The notes under the pieces are model-generated. The model ran no database searches and had not been told where the DNA came from. It saw only the letters and a list, made by a program, of their open reading frames with translations. Made by a program: the position numbers and the translations under genes. 64,000 bases of DNA from Yponomeuta sedellus (taxonomy: Eukaryota > Arthropoda > Insecta > Lepidoptera > Yponomeutidae). Location: contig OW203749.1 in the NCBI GenBank assembly GCA_934045075.1, positions 5,360,804-5,424,803 on the forward strand, given 5' to 3'. Below are positions 1-12,200 of this stretch, piece by piece (the stretch's first letter is position 1; every line of letters begins with the position of its first letter).

Positions 1-66
1 GTACTGCATGTTAGAGAGAGAGAGAAATATAGAAGAAGTGTAGTTGAGAGACCGCATTTCTTTTAG

Positions 67-195
67 GCATTGCGCAAAGTTTTGTGCTGGAAGATGCGAG
101 ACAATGTATCAGGCAGACCGCCCTCTACGTGGCCTGTACTTTGGGCGGCCTGGCGCTTGTGGACGCTTTACTGGCGCACAGCGTCGTCTGCTGGA

Positions 196-197
<2 letters not shown>
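67..197 (+). CDS. Lrrk: Lrrk exon 1 (in window): ankyrin repeat
   Basis: Reads TALYVACTLGGLALVDALL, an ankyrin helix pair. A pyrimidine-rich acceptor ends at 66 (ctTTTAG); AG at 100 or 116 are alternatives. The donor falls at the start of a (GT)n tract, so the last base is ambiguous: AAG|GTGTGT at 197 ends in phase 0, while a cut two bases later ends in phase 2 and would fit an exon 2 start at 1275. Upstream exons are outside the window. Confidence 0.65.
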
Positions 198-239
<42 letters not shown>

Positions 240-3200
240 GTGTGTGAATGTAAGTTAGAGAGAGACATAGAAGAAGAAGAGTGGTTAAGAGACCGCCTTT
301 CAATTCGACATTGCGCAAAGTTGTGTGATGGAAGGTTCGAGACAATATTGCAGGCATAAACGTAGTGTAGGACGCTCTCCGTCCAGGTGGAATGACGATC
401 TGCGAAAAACTGCCGGGAGATGCTAGATGCGGCAAGCTGAAGACAGCGCGATATGGCGCTCATTAGGGGAAAGGCTATGCCCATCAGTGGACTACATAAT
501 ATAGCCTGAAGAAGAGGAATATTGCAGGCAGACCGCCCTCTACGTAGCCTGCACTCTTGGCCACTCTATGTGGCTTGCACGCGCAGGCAGAGACCATCAC
601 CTATATTACTGTCTGTCTAATGTTCAAATACTAATTGCTACCGCAAACGACAGGATTCCTTGCGCATAATGCGCTTAGCAGAGCTTACCAAGGTTCGAGA
701 GAGTCTTATCAATCAAACAGCCTGTACGCGTCCACTGCTGGACATAGGCCTCCCCAAGACACGCCACTTCATTGTGTCCTCGGCCATGAAGCTTAGAAAG
801 GTTATAATTTAAATTTTAACGAATGCAGTGCCTCACTCTCCTGGCACGTCGTCGTCGTCAGGCTATAGTCCACTGCTGGACATAGCCCTCCCCTAAAGAG
901 CGCCACGTTGTGCTAATGATAGCCTATGAAGGAGGTAATGCCCATAATCCCCACGTTGGGCATGCGGGTTGGGGATCGCAGTTCGGTGGAATTGATGATG
1001 AATTCGATTGATTGACGACCTCGGTGGCGCAGCGGCTTAGCACGCCGACTGTAAAACCGAAGGTCTCGGGTTCGATCCCAGGGTGGGTCAAACTAGGAAA
1101 CGAACTTTTTTAGTTTGTCTCGGGTCTTGGATGTTATCTATGTATTTATTGTATTAAATCTATCGTCCAGTTAGCACCTATAACACAAGTCATTTAGTTG
1201 TACTTAGTATAGGGCTAACGAGATCTGTGTAATATGTCCATGAATATTTATTTATTATTATAATTGTACTGCAGGGGGCTACTGTCCTGGCACGATGGTA
1301 CAAAAAGATATTTTCACCGACAGAGCGAGGAAGATACCCCGCCGCCGGTGCAGCAACCGACGTCGCCCACTCGCGGCAGCATCTCGATGGGAATCCACGC
1401 CATAGTCAACAGACTCACCAGAGCGAGCAAGCAGGTAAGTTAACACGTGTGCAACGATATGATGTCGCTTTCTTATGAGGTCCGTAGTGAGAGTGTTTCA
1501 GTGCCATAGGTCATCACTGGTAACACAAACTTTTTGTATAATTTTGTCTTAAGGGATTGAAGTATATTGGAGGAAAAGACTTTTTTATGTTTCTCGAGTG
1601 CTGCCCAGCCGAGCTAATATTTTTATGTCCGAAATCGAGATCAACCCTTTTTTATGTGCCCACTGCTGGGGCAAGGGTCTCTTCTTGCATCGCAGGGAGG
1701 TTAGGCCAAACTCCACCACGGGGGCCAAGCCCGGGTTGGTGGAGGATTGTAAGACAGTGGTGGACCTTACTGTCGGAAGTTATCAAGCCGCCTTTAAGGC
1801 CTCTGATATGGCTTAACAACTGCCATTACATGACAGCCGGCACCAACGGCTTGACGTGCCTTGGGACGGTCACCCATCGCCTCGCCTGTTGTTGCTCCGA
1901 TTAGCCCACGAGCGCTTCAACTTGTGCTACGTGTCGTGTGCAATTTATTTATATATTGTTGAGTAGAGCAAAGAAGCCATTACTGAGATAATTTTGCCTC
2001 CTGCCGCTAGGTGGCGCCAGTGCCGTGGCATTGTGGGGTTTGAGCTAAAACATAACGCTTAGAGACGTTTCACGTTATACCCGACACGACCCCACCGCTT
2101 TTTTATTGGAGCCTATACAAGTTCCACTGCAAAGCACATTCCCTGTCCCAGTGAAAGAGTATGAGCTGAATTATCAAGCGTGTTCACCGCGGATTGGCAA
2201 TTTGAAACGCTGAGGTAGTTAGTTTGTCCTGTAATTTCCCCACTTAGCCTCATAGTTGGGCCATTGTACGTAGCAGAGCCGTGAGGTCACTCCAGCCAGC
2301 CAATCTTTATCCAAAATGACTGCATTATTATCACTTTCACTTTCACTTTTATGTTTTATGTCAACATTCATTACACTTGAAATGACTCATCAAACGATAT
2401 CTTCAAAGAAAATTTATACGGAATATAAATTTTAGCACCCAGAAGCTTCAGAATGTGATGTAGAAATGAACAAAAAGCTACTCTATTGATAGTATAATAC
2501 GAGTAATAATGAAAGCAATCATAATTTTATTTTATCATTTATTAAACTTGAAATTACTCTTCAAACGATAACTTGCAAAGGCATTAGGTCAATATTTATT
2601 AGTACATTTACGTTTACACTGTTATATTTCACATTATAACATTTTAATAATAAGTAAATAAAAAAAATAACTCTGTTCATATTCAAATTCAAATTCAAAT
2701 AATTTTATTTCAACGTAAAGAATTTACATTCTATTTGCTGAATGTCAATGTACAATGTAAAGTGTAAGCCGCCGCCTTCGGGCCGTATTGTAGTGGAGAA
2801 AAAGGCAGCGGAAAAAAAAACTCCACTCTGACCATCTTTTCTCAAATCATCTTAAAACCAAATACATCAGTTGCCATATGTATATAATACATATATAATA
2901 CACATAGTAATAATAATAATAATAATGGGACTACATTACTTTCACTTTCACTTTTAATTTTTATTTTGACATTCATTACACTTGAAATTACTCGTCAAAC
3001 TATATCTTCCAAAGAAAATTTACACGGAATATTTATTAGTATATTATTAACGTTTCACACGCCGAATCGCTCGCATATTTTTACTTTTTTTATTGATTGT
3101 AAAAAAGTATATTTGTGTTGAATGTTGTCCGAAGTTTGGCATCGAAAACATTGACATTCGTAACATATTTTTCTTGGTACCACCTTTTCCTAACATTACC

Positions 3201-6200
3201 GAACAAACCATATTTATTAAAAGTTTTCCAATTACTTTACAATCAATAGTTTTTTTTCATAAATATTATTAATGACATAATAATATTATGTCATCCGGGA
3301 CCACGGCACCTGAAAAAGTGCCGAAACGTTGGAAAATTGTAAAAATGTAATAAACGAGCATAAATCCGTATAAAAACAGTTTTAATTAAATATTATTATG
3401 GCTGAAACTTTGGGTTTGTCCGACATTGCCGCCATGCTAGACGTTACAGCAACTTCAAGTATACTCAGGTTACAATAGACTGTCTCAATCGCCTCTCGCC
3501 CCCAGGACACGGAGTCCGAGAACCGGGTACGGCCGGTGCAGGTCGAAGCGGGCGCGACCGGTGACGGCTGCCTGGCGGCGGCGACCCGCGGCGGCCACGT
3601 GCAGTGTGCAGCCAGGCTTCTGGCAGCCGGCGCTGATCCGGACGGTCCTGCGCGAAGGGCTGAGGTTTGTTTGTTTGTTGTGTGTCCGTGCTGTGTAGAG
3701 ATGTTTGTTGTGTCCGTGCTGTGTAGAGGCGGCGGCTGAGAGTTGGGCGCGGCTGGCGATCAGTCACTTTCATTTCATTTATTTAGTAACAATTTAAATC
3801 GTATGTGAAATAAAAAAATCTTAAAGTAACTTAATTAACTGTATGATAAAATTTGTAAAATAGACATTTATATAGATTGAATAATATAATTTATTCACTA
3901 TTTAATTTGTTGCTGTGGAAAATTATTTAATGCTTATACATATTCTTTTGCAGTAAGTACGATTTTAGTTTCATTTTAAAACTTTTATGATATGCCAATT
4001 TTTTAAACTCTGTGGGTAAGGCGTTGAACAGTCTTATAGATTGAAAACTTGTTGAATGCATTACAACCCTTAGTCTTGGAACTAGATTCTTAATTATATA
4101 CAATCTTCTTGTGGCCTCACGTTCTTGTCTGTTCAGAGTGCAGCGACACTTATGGCTGCCGATGCCGGTGCTAATCCGGACGGCTTGAGGTCATATTGTT
4201 CGTTGTTTGTCTCGTATTGTCAAGGGGCGGCACGTGCGGTGTACAGCAAGGCTACCGACGCTTAGTCGGTCCCGCGCAACTGACTGAGGTCAGTTTCATT
4301 GTTGTTTGTGCCGTATTGTCCAGAGGAGTACTGTGTGTTCTGAGAGCCGATTTTCGGACGTGCCCATAATTATTGCATAAACCGAGATGCTTTATAATTT
4401 AAAATTGTTAGAAGGTATAACTACTTTATGATCACACAATTTTAACCCCAAAACAGAAAAAAATACTTTCAAGCGTTGAGGTGTGTAAACGCCTCGAATA
4501 CTTCGCCTTTGCTTGTTTACCTTAGCACAGGGTATCCTAGTTTGATACCAGGACAAATGGTTGCGTTGTGTGGAAGTTATTACTTTGTCGATAAATATTA
4601 GTGTTTAAATATAATAATATATAGTGAATTAATCTTTACTATTTTATTGTCTATAGCTAGGCTGGTGGTTCTCCAGTCTGTGTAAATGAAATAAATTAGT
4701 TAACTCCTTATTAATTAGTTGCTGTGTGATGTCGGCCTAGAGAATAGCACCAACCCAAATTCTTCCCGCGGGTGTCGTAAAAGGCGACTAAGGGACACAA
4801 ACCGGGGGGTGGGCAGCAGCGCCCCCTGCAGTACAATTCCGCCAATCTGCGATCCCCAACCCGCATGCCCAGCGTGGGGATTATGGGCATTACCCCCCCA
4901 ATTATGGCACAACCTTGTGCTATGGCACTCATTAGGGGAGGGCTATGTCCAGCAGTGGACTAATATAGCCTTAAGCAGCAGCAGCAGTTAACCCCCCCCC
5001 CCGCTTGTCAGCCGAGTGACAGCGAGCGGTCGTCGCGGCGGCGCGTGCGCAGCTCGTCAGCGCTGGGCGGGCGCAGCTCCACGTCGCCGTCGCCGCACCG
5101 CGCCGGCTCGGCCACTGACCGTGCGTTTGTACAGAACTCTATTGCTACTCGAACTTTATTACTGTTTACTAAAAAGTGCTCTGTACTGTGCACCGCGGCA
5201 TAGCCAGCCTAATAAGATAGATAAACATTATTTACGTTTGCACACACACTCTTAAATGTACAAAAACAAAACGGCATTTAATAAGCGCGGTACAGCAATA
5301 AAACATAATAAATCCAACGTTACAACAATGTAACATGCAATGCAGGTACGATATGTACCTGCATTGCGTTTCATACGTAAGGCATATTTATTTGCAGTCG
5401 ATTCGATCGATATACCTTGTATGTCCCAAATGCTGCACGGGTCTCTTCCTGCATCGCGGGAAGGTTAGACCATACTCCACCACGGGGCCAAGTCCGGGAT
5501 GGTGGAAGATTGTAAGTCAGTGGCGGGCCTTACTGTCAGAAGTTATCAAACCGCCCATAATGCCTCTGACAAGCCTTAACGACTGCCATTAAATGACAGC
5601 CGGCACCGACGGATAAACGTGCCTTGCGAAGCACGGAAGCGCACGGGAAAATGCCACTAGCGGTAGCCACGGGACGTTCACCCATTCCGCACCTGACCGC
5701 GCCTGTTGCTTAACTCGAGTGATTGATTCCAATCACCCGGTTCTTCCTGCATCTCATCACAGTAGACACACTGTTGTTGCGTGCCCCGCAGGCGACGTGC
5801 CGTGGACGGCGTTGGCCGTGGCCGCCCACAACAAGCATCTGCAGCTGCTGGAGTTATTGGTGGCGCACGGGGCCACTGACCCCCATTGCGCGGCGCTGCG
5901 GGAGTGCGCAAGGCACGGCCTAGAGGACGCCGTGGCACGACTACTGGCCGCCAAGGTAGGAAACTGCGACTCTTGTTTACCCTATCTTGTTCTTTGGTTC
6001 TGCCCTTGAGTCAGCCCAGACTCCATGTAGGAGTACCAATGAGTTTGGTAGGAAACTGAGACTCTTTTTACCCTATCTTCTTCTTTGGTTCTGCCCTAGA
6101 GCCAGCCCCAGACTCCATGGAGGAGTACCATTGAGTTTGGTAGGAAACTGCGAGTCTTGTTTACCCTATGTTCTTCTTTGGTTCTGCCCTTGTGTCAGCC

Positions 6201-9200
6201 CCAAACTCCATGGAGGAGTACCATTGAGTTTGGTAGGAAACAGCGACTCTTGTTTAGTCTATCTTCTTCTTTGTTTCTGCCCTTGAGTCAGTCCTAAACT
6301 CCATGTAGGAGTATCAATGAGTTTGGTAGGAAAATGCGACTGCTGTTTACCCTATCTTTTTCTTCTTTGGTTCTGCCCGTGTGTCAGCCCCAGACTCCAT
6401 GGAGGAGTACCATTGAGTTTGGTAGGAAACTGCGACTCTTGTTTACCCTATCTTCTTCTTCTTTGGTTCTGCCCTTGTGTCAGCCCCAGACTCCATGGAG
6501 GAGTACCATTGAGTTTGGTAGGAAACCGACTCTTGTTTACCCTATCTTCTTCTTTTTTGGTTCTGCCCTTGTGTCAGCCCCAGACTCCATGGAGGAGTAC
6601 CATTGAGTTTGGTAGGAAACTGCGACTCTTGTTTACCCTATATTCTTTTTCTTTGTTTCTGCCCATGTGTCAGCCCCAAATACCATGGAGGAGTACCATT
6701 GAGTTTGGTAGGAATCTGCGACTGCTATTTACCCTATCTTCTTCTGCTTTGATTCTGCCCATGTGTCAACCCCAAACTCCATGGAGGAGTACCATTGAGT
6801 TTGGTAGGAAACAGCGACTCTTGTTTACCCTATCTTCTTCTTCTGTGGTTCTGCCCATGTGTCAGCCCCAAACTCCATGGAGGAGTACCTATGAGTTTGG
6901 TAGGAAACTGCGACTCTTGTTTACACTATCTTCTTCTTCTTTGGTTCTGCCCTTGTGTCAGCCCCAGACTCCATGGAGGAGTACCATTGAGTTTGGTAGG
7001 AAACAGCGACTCTTGTTTAGTCTATCTTCTTCTTTTTTTCTGCCCTTGAGTCAGTCCTAAACTCCATGTAGGAGTATCAATGAGTTTGGTAGGAAACTGC
7101 GACTGCTGTTTACCCTATCATCTTCTTCTTTGGTTCTGCCCGTGTGTCAGCCCCAGACTCCATGGAGGAGTACCATTGAATTTGGTAGGAAACTGCGACT
7201 CTTGTTTACCCTATCTTCTTCTTCTTTGGTTCTGCCCTTGTGTCAGCCCCAGACTCCATGGAGGAGTACCATTGAGTTTGGTAGGAAACTGCGACTCTTG
7301 TTTACCCTATTCCGATTCGTGTTCAGTTTGTGTGCTCCACAGGTGAGACGACCTTAAGGGTAACTTGGGAAGGCAGGTAGTCAGATTGCAGGAAAAGACT
7401 GCATGAGGATGGCCGGGGATCGAAGCGATATTTGGAGGACGCCTATGTCCAGTAGAAGACGGACATGTTTTGATGGATTAAATTAGATCCTATGCATAAT
7501 TTAGATGCGTTCATTAGTTAAAAGTCAAAATAAATAATCAGATCGTAAATATATGAGTTGTTAGTCTCTACGGAGTTATTAATGATGGCGATATTTACTT
7601 TCTTTTAAAGCCACTCCAGCTGCCAAATACTTTATAGGCTGCCAATTAATTTAAATATCTGTAAAATTTCCGTTTTTATGTACAATAAAGTGTTCTTTAT
7701 TTATCTATCTATAAGTAGGAGTTAGGTGTACCGGTAGTGGGACTAATAATTGCGGAAGGAGGCAGCTTACCGTGGTCATGAAACGCAATTTATAAGAAGA
7801 TTTAAGAACGAAGAACAAGGAACGAAGAACATTTATTTACAAATTCATTTTAAATTTATTTAGCCTCTAAATAGGTTTTTAAATTTGTTCCTTAGCACGG
7901 GTTAGTGCATTAAAAATAAAAATAGTATAATCATGTGGGTACAGTGATATCGTTCCGATGTTGAACCTAACTGCAAAGTGGGTAGTCGGGGCTGTAAGTA
8001 ATGCAATTTGCTTAAGTCAGATGTCGCTGCCTGCTGTGTAAAGTGTAAAGAGGTTCGAAATTTCACTGATGCCGTGAGTCGCCCATTGGCTCAATTGGTA
8101 GAGCGCTGGCACGGATAGCCAGAGATTGCGGGTTCGAATCCCGGCATGGGTGAAATTTTTAGCCTCTAAATAGGTTTTTAAATTTATTTACAAAGCTTAC
8201 AAAATTTAAGACCGCACTAATAAAGCAATGAAAATGTTACGACCATTCGCGGCACTGCCTGAATAAAGGAAATTTGGCCAGGTATAGGTAACGCTAACTC
8301 TCGACCAGTCACAATCCATGTGAATGCAAGCGAAGCGGACGTGTCTCCCTATGATCTGTAGTATTCATGCGCTCCTTTGCATAGATATTTTGAATTTTGG
8401 ATAATGAGTGGAAACAATAGGGTGGGTGGTCTCCAATCTAAAGTACCTATCGCACACGTAACACCTTCCTCTATGTCGCCCCCAGGCCTTCCCAGACCCG
8501 GACTACAAGATCAACAAGGCAACAGTCTCCGAGGCGGTGTTCAGCGGGCGCGGAGGCGATACCAATCTCACCTACAACGCGCTGTGTCCCGCCACGCCCG
8601 TCACTGTCAACTGGCGGGAGCTGCGCTGTCAGCTGGCTAAGATACGGTAACTAAACGGCTCTAGAGGGTACGTAGCCGGCTAAATATCGTCCAGCCACGC
8701 CCGTCACTGTCAACTGGCGGGAGCTGCGCTATCAGCTGGCTAAAATACGGTAACTAAACGGCTCCAGAGGGTACGTAGCCGGCTAAATATCGTCCAGCCA
8801 CGCCCGTCACTGTCAACTGGCGGGAGCTGCGCTGTCAGCTGGCTAAAATACGGTAACTAAACGGCTCTAGAGGGTACGTAGCCGGCTAAATATCGTCCAG
8901 CCACGCCCGTCACTGTCAACTGGCGGGAGCTGCGCTGTCAGCTGGCTAAAATACGGTGACTAAACGGCTCTAGAGGGTACGTAGCCGGCTAAATATCGTC
9001 CAGCCACGCCCGTCACTGTCAACTGGCGGGAGCTGCGCTGTCAGCTGGCTAAAATACGGTGACTAAACGGCTCTAGAGGGTACGTAGCCGGCTAAATATC
9101 GTCCAGCCACGCCCGTCACTGTCAACTGGCGGGAGCTGCGCTGTCAGCTGGCTAAAATACGGTGACTAAACGGCTCTAGAGGTTACGTAGCCGGCTAAAT

Positions 9201-12200
9201 ATCATCCAGCTACGCCCGTCATTCTCAACTGGCGGGAGCTGCGCTGTCAGCTGGCTAAAATACAGTAACTAAATGGGTCTAGAGGACGCGTAACCGGCTA
9301 AATATCCTCTGGAACTAATATGACACTTTTACTTTTATACGCAGCAGGAAGTGGCATTACACTCATGCGCTTCCGGCAAAAACCGAAGCCTACTCTAGAG
9401 CCCGCGGTATATTCTAAAAGCTAACAGACTGTACATTAACTTAGACCTACAGGGGAAAGGCGGGGGGGGGGGGGGGGGCTAAATAATAATAATTCAAGTT
9501 AGTGTTGAATGAAGAAGAAGAAGTAATAGTTTGTTTGGTAACGTGCCGGCTGTGCTTGCAGCATGCAGTGGGTGTCGGAGGCGGCGCTGCGCGTGAACCG
9601 GCGCGTGGGCAGCGCGGCCGCGGCGCTGCACGCCGTCACGCGGCTCGACCTCGCCAACAACGAGCTGCGCGCGCTGCCGCCGGAGCTCTTCACGCTGCTC
9701 AGCCTCAGGTGACTACCGGCCGCAGGTGACTACCTGACTACCAGCCGCAGGTGACTACCAACCGCAGGTGACTACCTGACTACCAGCCGCAGGTGACTAC
9801 CGGCCGCAGGTGACTACCTGACTACCAGCCTCAGGTGACTACCGGCCGCAGGTGACTACCTGACTACCAGCCGCAGGTGACTACCGGCCGCAGGTGACTA
9901 CCTGACTACCAGCCGCAGGTGACTACCAACCGCAGGTGACTACCTGACTACCAGCCGCAGGTGACTACCGGCCGCAGGTGACTACCTGACTACCAGCCTC
10001 AGGTGACTACCGGCCGCAGGTGACTACCTGACTACCAGCCGCAGGTGACTACCGGCCGCAGGTGACTACCTGACTACCAGCCGCAGGTGACTACCAACCG
10101 CAGGTGACTACCTGACTACCAGCCGCAGGTGACTGCCGGCCGCAGGTGACTACCGGCCGCAGGTGACTACCTGACTACCAGCCGCAGGTGACTGCCGGCC
10201 GCAGGTGACTACCTGACTACCAGCCGCAGGTGACTGCCGGCCGCAGGTGACTACCAGTACTTAAACATGGCAGAAATAACTGTCAATTCACCGCACACAT
10301 TACAAACTCTGACATTCCTGCGTCGCGCAAACAAAGTGTTCCACACGCTTATACTTATACATGGTATAAATATAACGTCCGCTAAACAAAAGTCGCGAGA
10401 TAAATAAACTGGCCCTTCCCAGGCATACATTCTGCTTAGCCAACAAAGGGCCGCCGGAGTTTTTCACGCTTCTCAGCCTCAGGTGACTACCCTTCCACTT
10501 ACATAGGTCTGAAGCGAACACATGTCACCTACGCGGCAGTCTCCAACATTCCTGCATCGCGCAAGCGAAGTGTTCCACACGCTTATACTTAAACATGGTA
10601 TAAATATAACGTCCGATGAACGAAAGTTGGACTGGCCCTTCCCAGGTATATGTTCTGTTGCTCTAGCCAAGAAAGAAAACGGTTGAAAGCGCTGTCGCCT
10701 GAACTATTCAGGCTGCTCCACCTTAAGTTACTGAGCTTTACACAGGTTACACTCTAAAATATATAAATAAATAAATCGATCGATATCAACCCCTGTATGC
10801 ACCCACTGCTGGGGCATGGGTCTCTTCCTGCACCGCACGAAGGTTAGGCCATACTCCACCACGAGGGCCAAGTCCGGGTTGGTGGAGGATTGTAAGACAG
10901 TGGCGGGCCTTACTGTCAGAAGCTCTCCTGCCGGCTATAAAGCCTCTGACAGCCGGCACCAACGGCTTGACGTGCCTTGCGAAGCACGGAAGCGCTCGGA
11001 AAAATACCGCTAGCTGTAGTCATGGGACGGTCACCCATTCTGCACCTGACCGCGCCTGTTGTTTGCTTAACACAAGTGATTGAATCCAATCTCTAGGTTC
11101 GATTAGGCCACGAGCGCTTCCTAAATAAATTGTAGAGGTCTGGGCTGACTTGTGGAGGGTTTGGAGCACGGAAACACTAGTCTTCACATACTAAATAATT
11201 TTATTATAATTTAGTACGTCATTAGCGCCACGGTAACACAGATAAGAGAAAAAGTCACAATGTTGCCACAGCTACAAAACATCTAAACAACTATGCTTTG
11301 TTGTGTTGCCAAGTTAAATAAGTACACTATTTTATTGCCAGATACCTGAACGCAGCCCAGAACAAGATAGAACGCCTCCCATCGGTGCTGGAGCCGTTCG
11401 AAGGTGATAACGAAGTAAACAAAGGGCTGCGCGGGCGCAACATGCCGAAGAAACTGCGCCCCGCCGCATACAGTGCGCCTGTGCTGCAAGACTTGTATTT
11501 GCAGGTGAGTTTGGTGGAAACAGAAAGTGGCGTTGTTTATAGGATCTACCAATTTTTTGGGGTCAAATAGTACTAGCTCAAGATCTTTTCGGGGGTCAAA
11601 TAGTGGGTACTAGTGTAAGATCTTAACAGCACTAGCTCACAATTTAATCGGGGGTCAAATAGAGACTAGAATTGAGAAAGGAATGTTGCGTTGGTTTGGA
11701 CATGTAGGAAGAAATATTGACGAAACGAATATACAATAATATAGCGAATATGGGTGGAAGGGACGTACGGACATACTCCGACCAAATAGGGGATGTATTA
11801 GCAAAGCGGAATGACAAAAACTACCCGGAACCGTCGTGCGTGCATGCGACGACTTATGGACGTTGATGAAGCGAGGTGATCTGTCTGGATCGTGGCAAGT
11901 GGCAATCCCTGGTCTCTGCCTTGCCTACCCCTTTGGGATACAGGTAGACGTGAGGTTATATTATGTCTGACAACTAATTGAATATTGTATTGAACCACGT
12001 GCACCGAAAGAAAGTACATACATTCGAGAACCCTTGCCGGCGGATATAAATAGCGACCGCCGCGGCGCGCAGTTCAGTTCAGCTAGGACTTGTGAAGAGT
12101 AAACTTCGAGCGAACCTACCTGCGAAACGAGTAACCTACGACCTCAGCAATACTATAGGACTTCGATTGGACCTGCCATTTGGAATCTTCGTGTGGACTT

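Noticed and set aside
5956..7315. CRISPR-like array.
   Set aside because: The whole unit repeats, with no unique spacers, inside a eukaryotic intron.
5987..7357. ORFs up to 247 codons of the SLVGNCDSCLPYLLLL type.
   Set aside because: They follow the 93-bp array and change frame with unit length. There is no start context or homology.
8081..8152. tRNA gene with a complete cloverleaf.
   Set aside because: The same head occurs more than 20 times, always with the same body and tail, so it is a SINE.
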